Origin: Agelaius tricolor
Lineage: Eukaryota > Chordata > Aves > Passeriformes > Icteridae
NCBI GenBank assembly: GCA_023055355.1
Contig: JALJCS010000038.1
Coordinates: 5,145,001 to 5,209,000 of the forward strand
Reading direction: 5' to 3'
Length of the DNA: 64,000 nucleotides
Shown: piece after piece, positions 48,701-56,685 of the stretch
How the letters are laid out: every line of letters starts with the position of its first letter
Position numbering within the stretch: position 1 is the first letter of the stretch
Program-made: the position numbers and the translations under genes
The notes under the pieces: model-generated
What the model saw: the letters and a program-made list of their open reading frames with translations, nothing else
Told to the model about the DNA's origin: nothing
Databases searched by the model: none

Positions 48701-51700
48701 GCCTTTTGGGAGGATTTGCTCCACACCCTTCCCACTGAGGGGCTGAGACAAGGCTGACCAGCCTGCAGTTCCCCAGAGCAGCTACTACTCAGCAGAGCTG
48801 AGCTGAAGGTGATTCATTATCCCTTATCAGCTCAATTTTACTATACAGAGACATTCCTCCCCTTTCCCCTACATTGGGTAGGGCTTGTCTCACCTCAGTG
48901 CTGGAAACACACACTGTTTGCAGAGAGGAGTGGGAAATAAGGTCATCTCCTGATAAATATTTTTACTTATTTTCATTTACATGGAACACAATCCCAGTTC
49001 CTGCTTACCAACAAAACTGAAAGGAAACCTACACAGAGATGCATCTTCCATGTACCTGCACCGTATTCTTCAATAAAGTCTCTACAAACATTGTTATTTT
49101 AAATGCCTGTTTACATTCCAGTAAAATTCTGTCAGCATGCTATCTGATTTATTGATGCCATCAAAAGTCACAGGATTCCTGCCGTGCCTCCTGAGGCACA
49201 ACAATCAAAGCAGAAAGGAGATGCATCTTGCTGTGCTATCAGCATTACCACATACCTTATGGGCTGGGTTTCCAGAGCCTCTGTGATTTCTGGGACAGGG
49301 CACAGTGCTCTTTGGAAAGCTGCTGCTTCCCTGAGAGGTTCAGCAGGCTCTGCTCCTGGAAAATGGGGCGCTGTGGAGGGAGTACCCCTGAGCCAGATCG
49401 TGGTACCAGCAAAACTCAGGGCAGCTCTCAGCAGGCTCACTCCTCTAAAGGGGACTCATGCACATTTGGCATCTTATTTCAGACTTTTAGGCTACCAAAA
49501 GGGAAAACACAGTCAAGCACCAATGCTTTTTAGAAAAGTGATGATGATGAAGAAAAAAGCCTGTCCTAGAAGAAGGTGATCATGTCTCTGTTTCACACCC
49601 AGTGCCTCTCAGCACCCCAGCCCACAAGCACACTGCCTTTGTCCCTGGGCACGAGATTTTTGCATCTTCTCTACCTGGAGGACGTTTTGGTTTATTTGGG
49701 TTTTGCCTACCAGGCAGCCCAGCCTACTCCAATATTGAAAGATCAATTGCATAATCAGTCTGTAAATCTGGGGAAATTCTTTATTGACTTTTTGATAGCT
49801 GATAAAGTGTTGGCCAACATAAGGAATACCACTTCAGCAAAATCCATCTAGAGTTCACTAGAATTACCTACATTCAAAAAAGGCGGAATTAACTGATATT
49901 ATACAAGAGATGCCATTTTTTGAGGAGTTAACATCAACGCAGATTAATACTGATCTCCTGATAAATAACAGCATGTTATGATACACAGAATATGGCAGAA
50001 ATCATATTCTGCTGCAAATTAGGCAGCATTCCCAGAGGCAAGTGCACTGGGTTAGAACCACCCCTTTAACTGGACCCCTGAACCGACACGGGTGTGGCTC
50101 CCATCCTTGTGAGGCCACCTGGACTGGCTGTGGCTGCAGTGACTGCCCAGTCCCTGAGAGTTCAGGTTTCCCCTCCATCACTGATTCCAGCATCCTCCCC
50201 TCTCACCAGCACCAGAATGCCGGGTCTGGCTGCAGTGAGAGGCTCACACTGAGCATTTGGCCTCCCAGGGATGGGGATTACCAACGGGCAGGAATCAAGG
50301 GAAATTGGATTCTCTCTCCCCACCACCTCTCTGCCACTGTCTCCCGTGTTTGCAAACCGCATTAGCTCCTGCTGCTTGCAATTCCAGAAACACTTCCCTT
50401 TCTCCTTGGGGCTCATGCCAGCCACAGCTGCCTATTGCTGTAATCTCGTTTTGCAGGATGCCACATCTCTTAGTAGCTTTTAATTGTGGTAACACATCTA
50501 AGCATCTTAGAAAGCACATCAGAAACTGTCTGACAAACAGAAAAATGCTCTTCAGAATAGAAACATCCTTCCTGACATTTGGATATTTGTCTCCACTTGT
50601 ACTAGAAAATTACCTTCAATGCAGAAAAATATCTACATTTTTAAAAAGAAGGCTCCTAATCTTTTCAATGAGAAATTAATTTTGGATTGAATTTAGTATA
50701 CACTGCTGCTCTGAAGAACAATCTGAATCGTAATTGACTTTTAATCTAACTTAAATAATACAGCAGTTCATGTTTTGCTGATTTCCATGAAAAGACAATA
50801 CACAGTTTTGTCTTTTTTAAAATCTATGTTGGATGACATATGATTACAAGTTTTACAATTTTAAAATAATTGTTACATACATTGCTACATGAAATCTATT
50901 TGCATTCTTCCTTTTGGTACTCCACAGATGGTGGTGTTCTGCTTGGGCAGTGGTGGGCAGGGCTGGTCCCCCTGCACCCCACCCAACCAGGGACCATGGC
51001 CACACCTGAAATATCTCACTCTCCCCAAGAAAAATCATCCCAGCATGGTCTGCTGGGCTGAAGGAGATGAGAAAGGCTGTGGCACTGCCATTTATTTTGC
51101 CATGATTATGGCATTTCTTATGTAGCAATTATTGCAGAGGTTTTCATAGGAAAAAAAAAGGTATAAACAGGTCTCTTGTTCCAATTTATAGCAGCTTACT
51201 AGAATATTTTGTAGGATTTCTTATTTGAATTTCAAATTATTATTTAAACTCTTACTGGAATTCAAATAATCCCTATCCTACAATAAAATATCCTACAGAT
51301 GTTGACAATTACAGTTCACTTATTATTGGGCAATGTACATATACTTCTTTTAGCAAAACCCAAAGATAGAAGAAGAGGTCAAACACCCAGAGGTGCATTT
51401 CTTCCCCAGTACCAGTTTGCAATAGAAGCTGTTTCAAACTTATGTTGTTTCATGAAAAAAAAGAGCAAAATTTTAAAATTCTGATCTTCTAGATAAAAAC
51501 ATGCTGCTGCTGGACCTGCCACTTCAGAACACAGAGGTTTGGGAACAGGAAACAAACCCTTCACCTACCAGCCACGGAAAAGAGGTAAATTAAAAAAAAT
51601 CTAAGGAGAAAACAACTCCACATTACTGCAAACAAAACCGTGAGTGCAGGCTGGAGCAGTGATGCAGCACAGCCCGTGGTGTGCACAGATTGCCTTTTAC

Positions 51701-54700
51701 AAAAGCTGGGTGTAAGTTACCACTCGTGAGTAAGGACCAACGCAGCCCCTTCCCTCTGTCCCCGTGAAGGGACATTTCTGGCAGGGCCAGCAATCCCTGT
51801 TTCCCACATCGTGTGATTGATTGCTCTCTCCCCTTACAAGAGCTGATTGGTTTCCTGGTGCCAGGAAAATGATTGATGAATATTTCAGGCCATGGGCCTC
51901 TCTTCCTGCTGGGTGTCCTTTTCACATGTCTCCAATGGGCCTGGGGATTTTTTTCAAGACTAGGAAGTGTCATTTTTATGGATATCATCCTGTGATAGGG
52001 ACAGTTCACTGAGCAGAGCCCTTATGTAAATCCAAGTGAAATACTAAAGGTCAGCTCAAGTGTTAAGGTGATGGACCCAGCTGGCAGTGCCAGGTAAGCA
52101 GGAAAACAGAACTGGGCAAAGAAAACTTCTCAAAGCAGCAGCAAACAGGAGGCAGCGAGCAGCCACACCCTGAGCCTGGCACAGCAGCAAACTGGTACCC
52201 AACACTGGCACCTCTCCTCAGCTCCCTTCCGTTCTGTACGCCACCAGGAGCACAGTAAATGTGCAGGTAAGAATAGCCCTGCTTGTGACCCACAGAAAGG
52301 GCATTTCCTCAGCACTGCTGATAAAACAGGCAGAGGATGGAGAGCCTCCTGGCAAAAGCACTCACAAGACATCTGAAACAACATACTTAGGAATAATTCC
52401 TTGTAAGTATTGCCAAACAACATAAAGCTACAGCTGTGAGACTGAATGAAGAGATTTTTGGAGGACAAGCTGGTGTTTGGCAGAACTTTCAGAGACTCGG
52501 AGTTCTTTTACAAATTCTTACTACAACCACGACAGCCATCATTCAATCACTTGCATTCAGGACCTGAGGGCTCTGCAGCAATTCCCACAGGTAAAACCCT
52601 GGGCTGCCGAGCAGCAGCTAATCAGAATAAACGCTGCATTGCCAGGAGCCCTGTGCTCATGCACAGCCCAGGGGTACAGCACCTGCAGGCTGGGAGCAGG
52701 GCAGGGAGCCCACCGCCCTGAGCCCCTGCAGACTCTGCACCCACAGCTGCAGAGCCTTTATCCAGCAAGAGAATTTTCTCTGAGGGACACCACAGTCCGG
52801 ATTATGTCCCCACAAAATCTACTGAAGGTTCCCCCTCAAGTTTCAGCTAGGAGGTATTTCCAGACAAGGACATCACAGCACTTTGCAGTCAGCCTGGTGT
52901 TGCAGCTGGGATAGATTTTTACTGGTTTGTTGTTTTTTTGTTTTTTGGGGGGTTTTTTTAACAAAGGAAAAAAGGGCTTTAAAAAATGAATCTTTCACAC
53001 TGACCAGACATTTCTCTAAGTTTAAATTTCCCCACCTCTACAAGCCTCCAGCTGGGATGATTAGGCAATGGAAGGTGGACATGTAATTTGTGCTCTCTGA
53101 AGGACGCAGGTCCACCCTGGGTAAATGAAACCTCCTTATCAAAGTGCTGGGGAGAACTCAGATACCCCAGGCTTATACTGCTACCAAGATAAGTTATTGG
53201 CAATCATTTACCAATAAAGAACTTCACTGAAGCCAGCCTCTGCGTGGAGTATTTCCTCTTTCTAACAAAACCTGTACAGAATCATTTTTATCAACACATA
53301 AAATCTGGAAGTCTTCTAATTATGTAATTAGAACTGTAATAATTAAGACCAAAGCTAAAGCTCAAAGGGTCCCCTTGTCCCCCAACTTCCCTTTCTCAAT
53401 TAACTCTGCACAGTGATAACCACTTTGGCTTAAAGGCTAAAAAAAGGACAGGATCAAAAGGCTGGTTTAATACAGCTGGAGGGAAAGAATGCATTTCAGC
53501 TCCCCAGCAGCCATCTGATGAAACCCTGGGCCAATTCCCTATGTAAATGACTTAATTAGAATTACCAGATTACACTGCTGAAGGCTTTATTTAAATAGGC
53601 AGTTTATCAACAGGATAAACTGTGCTCCCATTCTCACAGAATGCTGGTGTAAATGCATCTGTTCAAAGCTCTACCACCGTAGAAGTTGAACAGTAATTCA
53701 ATAAACCACTGGCACATTTTCCCCACCAAAAAAAGAAATACCACAAAGGACTTGCCAGAGGCAGGACAGAAACACAGCTATTGCTTCCCAACAATCAAGA
53801 ATTAGTCTCCCAGATGGGAAAGTTCCCTCATTTTCTATAATTCAGTATCTTTAAATTGTTTTATAGCAAAGCAGGGAAAAAATCTTGTTGTTGCAGTGCC
53901 ACATCACACGCTGCATCTGCTCAACATACAGCACTAGTCCTGCTCAGCACAAAAAGGCATGCATAAACCCATTTTCCTGATTAATGATCTACAGAAGCCA
54001 TCAATACCAAATTCCAACTTTATACCAAGAGGTATTTTTCCATCTTTACCATCAAATCAAACAAAGGAGTTAAGTTGTTCCTAAATTACAAGTCTTTCAC
54101 TTCCCACCACAGTACTGAGAAAATAATGCATAGGGTTCTGAACTATTATTATTTACAAAAGCAAGAGACATCCACATTCAAGAAGCCAACACTGAGCTGA
54201 AATAACACTGTAGCTTCTTGTTTATTCAGAGACATTTGACTTCAGCAGCGTTGCCATTCGACAACTCCATTTGTTTTTCTTCCTAAATCTTCAAAGAAAT
54301 GTTTATAGCAAGTAAACTAAGACCCAACTATATCAATGAAATAGTCTTTGTTAAGCAAAGGCTTATCTCATCAGATGCAAAGCAACCAAGCATAAAGAAC
54401 CACTAAAAATGTCAGTGTGTGCCAGTAAAGTTTGGGAATGCTGTGGAAAAGGGAAGGGATGCAGGCAAAGGGACTTTTCTTTGAAAACCTTACATTCTTT
54501 GTGCTCTGACAACTTTCCTCTCTTCTCTGGTATGAAGTTTATCCAGATCAGTAATCTGCCCATCTGAAACTCTGATAGTTTTACGGGAACACAAAATTCA
54601 AGTTTTCTGTTTAGTTTCCTGATAAATCTTGTCTTCCAGACCACAGAACACAACAAAGTGTCCAAAGCTACCTTAATTCTAGCTAATCTGTTGTGTCCCT

Positions 54701-56611
54701 ATTTTAGCTAAGACATTAAATAATTAAAACTATGTAAAAGCCATCATGTCTCATTCACAGAGGAAAAAGATGCCAACTGAAGCTATAGCAAGACTGATCT
54801 TAAATGGGACCCTGTTGAGAAATAATTGCTACTACTGCAAGAAAAATGAATGCCTTAATGAAATTGCTTTAAAAAAAACCCCTGGCTTTATGCGTGGCTA
54901 TTGATTTGCTCAATGACAAAATATGTTTCTTACATGGAAGAGGAAGTACTCAAATTGGCAAGGGAAAACCATCATCTTATATTCTAAGAACGTCAAGTGT
55001 CCCCTCAAATAATGAGGCTGCAATTGCCTGTAACTGCTGAAATAAAACTACACCCTGCATTTCAAAGTTATCCTGAGGCTTCTCTCACTGAAGGCGCCAA
55101 TAAACTTGCAGCAGTTTACTCTGGGTTAACACAGAAGCCACGTGCACAGCTTAAGTTCATTAATGATTTTAACATTAACATTTTAACACCAAGAATACAA
55201 TCTGACTTTTATGCCTCTGTCCTCCTACAATTTTCACTGGTTTTGTTAAGACACTGTTCCTCGAGGTATCAGAAGCACTATGAATTTTTCTTAAGAAAAC
55301 GAAATATTCAGAGTCTTCATCTGCCATTATCATTTGCAGGTATTTTATAAACCATGAATTAACAACCCAATCTTTCCTGCTCCTCCCCCAGAGGCTTTAG
55401 AAAGACTGAAGGTCAAGCAATGTCTCAACACCGCAGCAGTATTTCACATTTTTGAAGGCAAAGTAGCAAAAGGTTGTTACATCACCCATTCAAAAGACTA
55501 ACCACAGCCACAGGTACATCTGTCACAAGAAACAGCTACGCAAAAAACTCTTAAAGCTAATCTGATTAATCAAAAGAGATTTCCCTCAAAATCCCACATC
55601 TGTGGGAAAAACAGCAAATGCGGACAAAGCATTAATAATGTTGTACTTTTAGGGACACTAAAGCAACAGACACTTCACAAATTAAACCAGAAAGTTCAAA
55701 AAGTATTAAGGCTATATTAAAGCATTAAGAGTGTTATTAGAGTGTTATTAAAGTATCTAAGAGTATTAAGTGTCTTTCATCCAATTGGACATCTAATTAA
55801 GTGAGGAGGAATAAAGTGCTTCCAGGGACAACTCAACGTTACACATCAGGGCGCTTACAGCAATGCCCATTCTGCCGTTCCCACACTGCCTATCTTTTGG
55901 TACCGCCCGTATCTCGAAAACCGAGGATGCTGCCTGATAAAAAGCCTCTTTTGTCTGAGCAAACCCTTTGTAGAGAACCCGAGTACCTTAAGATGGTAAA
56001 ATGCAATTGTAAACCATAAAAATTGGCAGGGACATTCAAGTGCAGATGCGGCATCTGCATACGGGAAGTGTAAAAGGGTCCCAAATGGTGCCCATAAACC
56101 CCGGGCAGGGACCGGCTCCAGGGGCTGAGCCAAGACACCCGCGGGGCACCGGGAGCAGCCGCGGGGCACGGCCGGGACACGCCGCCGGTACCGGCACCGC
56201 GGGGCAGCCCCGGCGCTCCCGGACCGAGCCGGCAGCGGCCCCGCGCCGCCGCACGCACCCCGCGGGCCCCCGAGCACCGGGGCTGCCGGGGCAAAGGCGA
56301 TTCCGGCCGGGCGAGCGAGATCCGCGGGGCACGCGCCCCGGCCGAGGGCACCGCTGAGGGCGGCGACCCCCGCGTGCCCCCGAGCGGGTCCCGGCCCCGG
56401 CCGGGGCAGCGGGGCAGGGCGGGCACGGCCCTTTGTTGCGCCCCGCGGCCGCGGAAAGTTGCGGGCCCGCATCGGGCAGGCGGAGCCCCCGGTACCGCCG
56501 GCCCCGCGCCCCCGGCCCGCCCGGACCCCTCGCTCTGCACTCACCGCTGCGGGGCGGCCCCTTGCTGGCGGCGCGGGGCTCCGGCAGCTCCGCGGGCGGC
56601 TCCAGCTCCAT
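1..56611 (-). CDS. NR6A1: NR6A1 gene, 5' part (span of coding exons in the window)
   Basis: NR6A1 (germ cell nuclear factor, GCNF) is an orphan nuclear receptor that binds direct repeats of AGGTCA and represses pluripotency and germline genes in the nucleus. Three coding exons are visible on the minus strand: 56545-56611, 44498-44551 and 1931-2161. All are joined at phase 1, so the reading frame continues. The DNA-binding exon is near identical to vertebrate GCNF as I know it. The hinge and ligand-binding exons are not in the window and must lie below position 1. The order NR6A1(-), mir-181a-2/b-2(+), OLFML2A(+) is the conserved vertebrate arrangement. The N-terminal part is unlike mammalian GCNF, which is known to vary there by species and isoform. 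Internal alternative first exons are annotated separately. Confidence 0.93.
1092..1192. repeat. Purine-rich tract (about 100 nt)
   Basis: The plus strand is almost pure A/G, with an uninterrupted run from about 1124 to 1173. On the NR6A1 sense strand it is a long polypyrimidine tract. Mirror-like purine runs of this kind can form triplex DNA. It is followed by a CTCF-like motif and two minisatellites. Confidence 0.85.
1203..1220 (+). promoter_or_regulatory. CTCF-like motif
   Basis: CCGGCAGGTGGCGCTGC matches the core of the vertebrate CTCF consensus (AGGTGGCGCT). It lies between the purine tract and the 51-bp minisatellite, in the intron of NR6A1. Binding is not shown. Confidence 0.4.
1247..1511. 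repeat. Minisatellite, 51-bp unit, about 5 copies
   Basis: Units start at 1247, 1297, 1348, 1399 and 1450, with a partial at 1501. Spacing is 50-51 bp and copies are nearly identical. Because 51 is a multiple of three, each strand shows a false repetitive open frame. On the NR6A1 sense strand each unit has several G runs. Confidence 0.93.
1512..1922. repeat. Minisatellite, 41-bp unit, about 10 copies
   Basis: Ten copies built on GGCCGTGCAGCCCCCACGGT plus GGCAGTGTCCCCTCTCCCCG, two of them shortened. The array ends 8 nt from the splice donor of the DNA-binding exon. On the NR6A1 sense strand every unit carries runs of four or more G. The 41-bp period shifts frame each copy, so the long open frames here are not genes. 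Confidence 0.93.
1931..2161 (-). CDS. NR6A1: NR6A1 DNA-binding-domain exon
   Basis: This 231-nt exon encodes both C4 zinc fingers of the receptor. Reading on the minus strand, the first finger starts at the RTCLICGD motif and its P-box is CEGCKGFF. The second finger runs from YRCSRDKNC to [10 protein letters not shown], and the exon ends at MGMNRK. All eight zinc-binding cysteines are present. The acceptor (TTGCAG before 2161) and donor (AAAG then GTAACG, the GT at 1930-1929) are clean. The exon enters in phase 1 and leaves in phase 1. The entry codon is completed as D or N depending on the upstream exon, giving DERVDQRTC or NERVDQRTC, which aligns with DDRAEQRTC of mammalian GCNF. A ten-copy minisatellite starts 8 nt into the downstream intron. 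Confidence 0.97.
2162..6678. other. NR6A1 large intron, first segment
   Basis: No coding exon is supported here. Moderately GC-rich stretches occur near 3210-3480 and 4180-4420. No tRNA or other RNA gene is recognised. Confidence 0.5.
6679..6705. repeat. Poly(T) tract, 27 nt
   Basis: An uninterrupted run of T. A matching run of 18 A lies at 7033-7050. Confidence 0.95.
6735..6945. other. CpG-rich patch in NR6A1 intron
   Basis: A GC-rich block of about 200 bp lies between a 27-nt T tract and an 18-nt A tract in otherwise AT-rich sequence. The plus strand has a donor-like CGCG/GTGAGA at 6935/6936. It may be part of a wider regulatory region with 7440-7860 and the 8.2-8.8 kb island. No coding sequence is recognised. 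Confidence 0.35.
7033..7050. repeat. Poly(A) tract, 18 nt
   Basis: An uninterrupted run of A, with no clear retroposon body attached. Confidence 0.95.
7440..7860. other. CpG-rich block in NR6A1 intron
   Basis: A second GC-rich block, strongest at 7440-7580, sits just downstream (in the NR6A1 direction) of the alternative first exon. The open frames on both strands follow from base composition. It may be an extension of the internal promoter region. Confidence 0.35.
7902..7955 (-). CDS. Candidate NR6A1 cassette exon (54 nt)
   Basis: On the minus strand a pyrimidine-containing stretch ends in CTTCTCAG, followed by 54 stop-free nt and a perfect donor (GGGCAG then GTAAGT, GT at 7901-7900). Entry and exit are both phase 1, so it could be included between the alternative first exon and the DNA-binding exon without breaking the frame. 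It would add about 18 residues containing [15 protein letters not shown]. An alternative acceptor 12 nt upstream also keeps the frame. I do not recognise the peptide from GCNF, so this is a prediction from splice signals and phase only. Confidence 0.35.
8620..8647 (-). CDS. NR6A1: NR6A1 alternative first coding exon (internal promoter)
   Basis: Within a CpG island in the large intron, the minus strand has an ATG at 8647-8645 followed by nine codons (MKRDSTCME), one extra base, and the donor GTGAGC (GT at 8619-8618). It leaves in phase 1, the phase required by the DNA-binding exon, so splicing gives [18 protein letters not shown]. The island, the donor and the matched phase together argue for a genuine alternative promoter. 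It would make a receptor with a shorter, different A/B region. Chance alone would match the phase one time in three. CAGE or RNA-seq reads spanning 8620 to 2161 would confirm it. Confidence 0.65.
8661..8675 (-). other. Four-codon upstream ORF in the alternative NR6A1 leader
   Basis: ATGAGGCGGCCCTAG on the minus strand begins in a good Kozak context (GCCGCC before the ATG) and stops 13 nt before the alternative start codon. Minimal upstream ORFs this close to the main start usually lower its use. The role is inferred. Confidence 0.4.
8819..9234. repeat. GACCGA/GAGACC tandem array
   Basis: More than 400 bp of short units based on GAGAGACCGACC, with 4-bp (GACC/GACT) and 8-12-bp sub-periods, degrading towards 9234. 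It produces long false frames rich in Ser-Val-Gly-Leu on the minus strand. It sits immediately upstream of the internal NR6A1 promoter. Confidence 0.93.
9235..13830. other. NR6A1 intron segment, non-coding
   Basis: From 9250 to 9370 the sequence is rich in imperfect TGGCCAC/CACCAG words. The rest is ordinary intron with an AT-rich stretch near 12230-12430. No exon or RNA gene is supported. Confidence 0.5.
13832..14300. repeat. Minisatellite, 42-bp unit decaying to about 15-bp units
   Basis: About five copies of a 42-bp unit (GGGACGGCACGGCACGAACA then CCGGGAACGGGACACCGGGA) occupy 13832-14050. Shorter GGGACACCGG(C/G)AAC units follow to about 14300. The period is a multiple of three, so several frames stay open on both strands. 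A CpG-rich patch continues to about 14560. Confidence 0.92.
14528..14621 (-). CDS. Weak candidate third NR6A1 first exon
   Basis: The minus strand carries an ATG at 14621-14619 with A at -3, then 31 codons and one base before a donor GTGAGC (GT at 14527-14526). This phase-1 exit would again join the DNA-binding exon in frame. It lies at the edge of a CpG-rich patch next to a 42-bp minisatellite. GC-rich DNA produces such donors by chance, and nothing in the peptide is recognisable. Treat it as a lead only. Confidence 0.2.
14622..20489. other. NR6A1 intron segment, non-coding
   Basis: AT-rich intron with many stop codons. A short (CAGA)n microsatellite is at about 17861-17884. No exon, hairpin RNA or mobile element is confidently seen. 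Confidence 0.5.
20495..20560 (+). mobile_element. CR1-type LINE 3'-end fragment (probable)
   Basis: The words GGTCCGTCCAACCCAAGCTG and CACGATTCTGTGA match the characteristic 3' end of avian CR1 retrotransposons (GGTCCCTTCCAACCCAAAC, then ATTCTGTGA). Only this short tail is recognisable. Confidence 0.5.
20561..23470. other. NR6A1 intron segment, non-coding
   Basis: A moderately GC-rich stretch (about 20640-21140) is followed by AT-rich sequence. No splice-bounded exon with supporting features was found. Confidence 0.45.
23471..23518. repeat. 48-bp direct repeat, copy 1
   Basis: Starts GGTCTCATTGAGAACGTGCT. It is identical to 25679-25726 except for one base, and similarity stops sharply at both ends. 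Confidence 0.95.
25264..25350. mobile_element. Possible degraded CR1 fragment
   Basis: The phrase with ACAGGATCACAGGTCAGAAG, GGAGCTCAGGAGTCA and CCAAACTCCC resembles the tail region of old CR1 copies. The match is short and uncertain. Confidence 0.3.
25679..25726. repeat. 48-bp direct repeat, copy 2
   Basis: Second copy of the 48-bp element, 2208 bp after the first and about 0.7 kb upstream of the microRNA host-gene promoter. There is one mismatch near its 3' end. Confidence 0.95.
25920..26660 (+). promoter_or_regulatory. CpG-island promoter of the mir-181a-2/b-2 host gene
   Basis: A strong CpG island in the middle of the NR6A1 intron holds a canonical plus-strand core promoter: CCAAT at 26290-26294, CCAAT at 26321-26325 (GCCAATGG context, an NF-Y site), an E-box CACGTG at 26344-26349, and TATATAT at 26381-26387. 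Start of transcription is expected near 26411. It precedes a good splice donor at 26570 and lies about 14 kb before the mir-181 hairpins on the same strand. Confidence 0.75.
26411..26569 (+). ncRNA. MIR181A2HG: Host-gene exon 1
   Basis: A GC-rich exon bounded on the left by the expected start downstream of TATATAT and on the right by a CAG/GTAAGG donor. No protein-coding signal is claimed. Confidence 0.6.
26740..26773. repeat. AT microsatellite
   Basis: A T tract followed by (TA)n with one GTG interruption, in the first intron of the host gene. Confidence 0.85.
27416..27640. repeat. Three-copy tandem repeat, unit about 80-84 bp
   Basis: Each copy starts with TCTAAAAGAAATTTAA and then TTTGCTCCC or a close variant, followed by CTGCAGTGATTAGCTGTG-like and CGATTGCA-like words. 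Copies begin at about 27416, 27496 and 27580. Their internal divergence (roughly one base in five to ten) suggests an old tandem duplication, or copies kept by selection. Confidence 0.85.
27641..39097. other. Shared intron of NR6A1 and host gene, non-coding
   Basis: AT-rich intron. Two tiny CpG-rich spots stand out at 27900-27945 and 28822-28880. No tRNA or additional hairpin gene is recognised. A CR1 fragment at 37.3-37.7 kb is listed separately. Confidence 0.5.
37300..37700 (-). mobile_element. Degraded CR1-like LINE fragment (reverse transcriptase part)
   Basis: On the minus strand the frame reads [15 protein letters not shown], the decayed form of the LDFSKAFDTVSH block in CR1 reverse transcriptase. 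The plus strand shows the matching word CCTTACAAAAGTCCAGG. Stops interrupt the rest, so it is a dead copy. Confidence 0.65.
39098..39126 (+). ncRNA. MIR181A2HG: Candidate 29-nt host-gene exon before mir-181a
   Basis: A strong polypyrimidine tract and acceptor (TTGTCTTTGTTCTTTCCACC then AG) is followed by 29 nt and the donor AAAAAG/GTGAGA. It lies about 0.9 kb upstream of the mir-181a hairpin on the same strand. Splice signals alone support it. Confidence 0.45.
40021..40121 (+). ncRNA. MIR181A2: mir-181a-2 precursor
   Basis: The mature 5p sequence AACATTCAACGCTGTCGGTG plus AGT occupies 40041-40063 and is identical to vertebrate miR-181a-5p. The 3p arm (ACCATCGACCGTTGACTGTA, then CC) is at 40080-40101 and pairs with it across a short A-rich loop. 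miR-181a acts in Argonaute complexes on 3'UTRs and is known for tuning lymphocyte and neural development. The precursor ends given are approximate. Confidence 0.97.
40281..40297. repeat. Poly(A) tract between the two mir-181 hairpins
   Basis: Seventeen consecutive A. Confidence 0.9.
40910..40998 (+). ncRNA. MIR181B2: mir-181b-2 precursor
   Basis: The mature 5p sequence AACATTCATTGCTGTCGGTG plus GGT lies at 40925-40947, identical to miR-181b-5p. The 3p arm CTCACTGATCAATGAATGCA, then AA, lies at 40963-40984. It shares the AACATTCA seed region with mir-181a, 0.88 kb upstream, so the two repress overlapping targets and are probably cut from one primary transcript. Confidence 0.97.
42132..42164 (+). 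ncRNA. Weak candidate downstream exon of the host gene
   Basis: The acceptor CCCTTTTCAG is followed by 33 nt, unusually CpG-containing for this AT-rich region, and the donor TCGG/GTAAGT. No other support. Confidence 0.2.
43932..43990. promoter_or_regulatory. Inverted pair of CTCF-like motifs
   Basis: TTGCCATCTAGTGG at 43932-43945 and its near reverse complement GCCACTAGATGG ending at 43990 resemble the CCACTAGATGGCA form of CTCF sites, in opposite orientations about 35 bp apart. The same symmetry could also fold as a hairpin. It lies about 0.5 kb from NR6A1 exon 2. Confidence 0.4.
44498..44551 (-). CDS. NR6A1: NR6A1 coding exon 2 (54 nt)
   Basis: Too short to stand out as an open frame, but well bounded. 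A pyrimidine-rich tract ends in TTAGCTACAG, followed by 54 nt without stops, then GGGCA and the consensus donor GTAAGT. Phase 1 in and phase 1 out match both exon 1 and the DNA-binding exon. It encodes 18 residues, roughly [18 protein letters not shown], and continues as NERVDQRTC. The LPVNSVGNER stretch resembles the IPVSVPDDR stretch just before the zinc fingers in a mouse GCNF isoform, as I recall it. That supports homology, although most of the segment has diverged. As an in-phase exon, its skipping would keep the frame. RNA evidence would settle it. Confidence 0.75.
44552..48189. other. NR6A1 intron 1, first segment
   Basis: Non-coding intron with no exon signals I can support. A 14-bp minisatellite occurs at 47788-47885. 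Confidence 0.5.
47788..47885. repeat. Minisatellite, 14-bp unit, 7 copies
   Basis: Seven tandem copies of CAGGTGGCACAGGG or CAGGTGACACAGGG. Confidence 0.93.
48190..48800 (-). mobile_element. Degraded CR1-like LINE fragment
   Basis: On the minus strand decayed reverse transcriptase motifs appear: [12 protein letters not shown] and ADDTRL (from SVLGPVLFNIFI and ADDTKL) near 48290-48420, with upstream parts to about 48790. The plus-strand wording around GGCTGACCAGCCTGCAGTTC is also typical of inverted CR1 copies. Several frameshifts and stops show it is inactive. Confidence 0.75.
48801..56100. other. NR6A1 intron 1, second segment
   Basis: AT-rich intron. A low-complexity stretch of ATTAAAG/GTGTTATTA-like words lies at 55701-55772. 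No gene is supported. Confidence 0.5.
56545..56611 (-). CDS. NR6A1: NR6A1 coding exon 1 (upstream promoter)
   Basis: The start codon at 56611-56609 sits in a strong Kozak context (GCCGCC before ATGG). It encodes 22 codons beginning [17 protein letters not shown], then one base before the donor GTGAGT (GT at 56544-56543), so it leaves in phase 1. The acidic, proline-rich N-terminus resembles the short N-terminal A/B region of mammalian GCNF, which also contains LEPPAALPPPP. The frame is open upstream for several hundred bases because of GC content. This start is chosen on Kozak strength and on resemblance to the family, not on an in-frame upstream stop. It lies in a CpG island shared with OLFML2A. 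Confidence 0.8.
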
Positions 56612-56655
56612 GGCGGCGCCGGGGCCGCGCCGGGCCGGGCCGGGGCTCGGCGGTC

Positions 56656-56685
56656 TCAGCGGCCCCGGCGGCCGCGCTGCCCCAT
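56656..56685 (-). other. Upstream ORF in the NR6A1 main leader (9 codons)
   Basis: An ATG with G at -3 and G at +4 opens a nine-residue, arginine-rich frame (MGQRGRRGR) that ends in TGA 44 nt before the NR6A1 start codon. If transcription starts upstream of 56685, ribosomes would meet this strong start first. It may limit NR6A1 translation. This is inferred from sequence context only. Confidence 0.4.
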
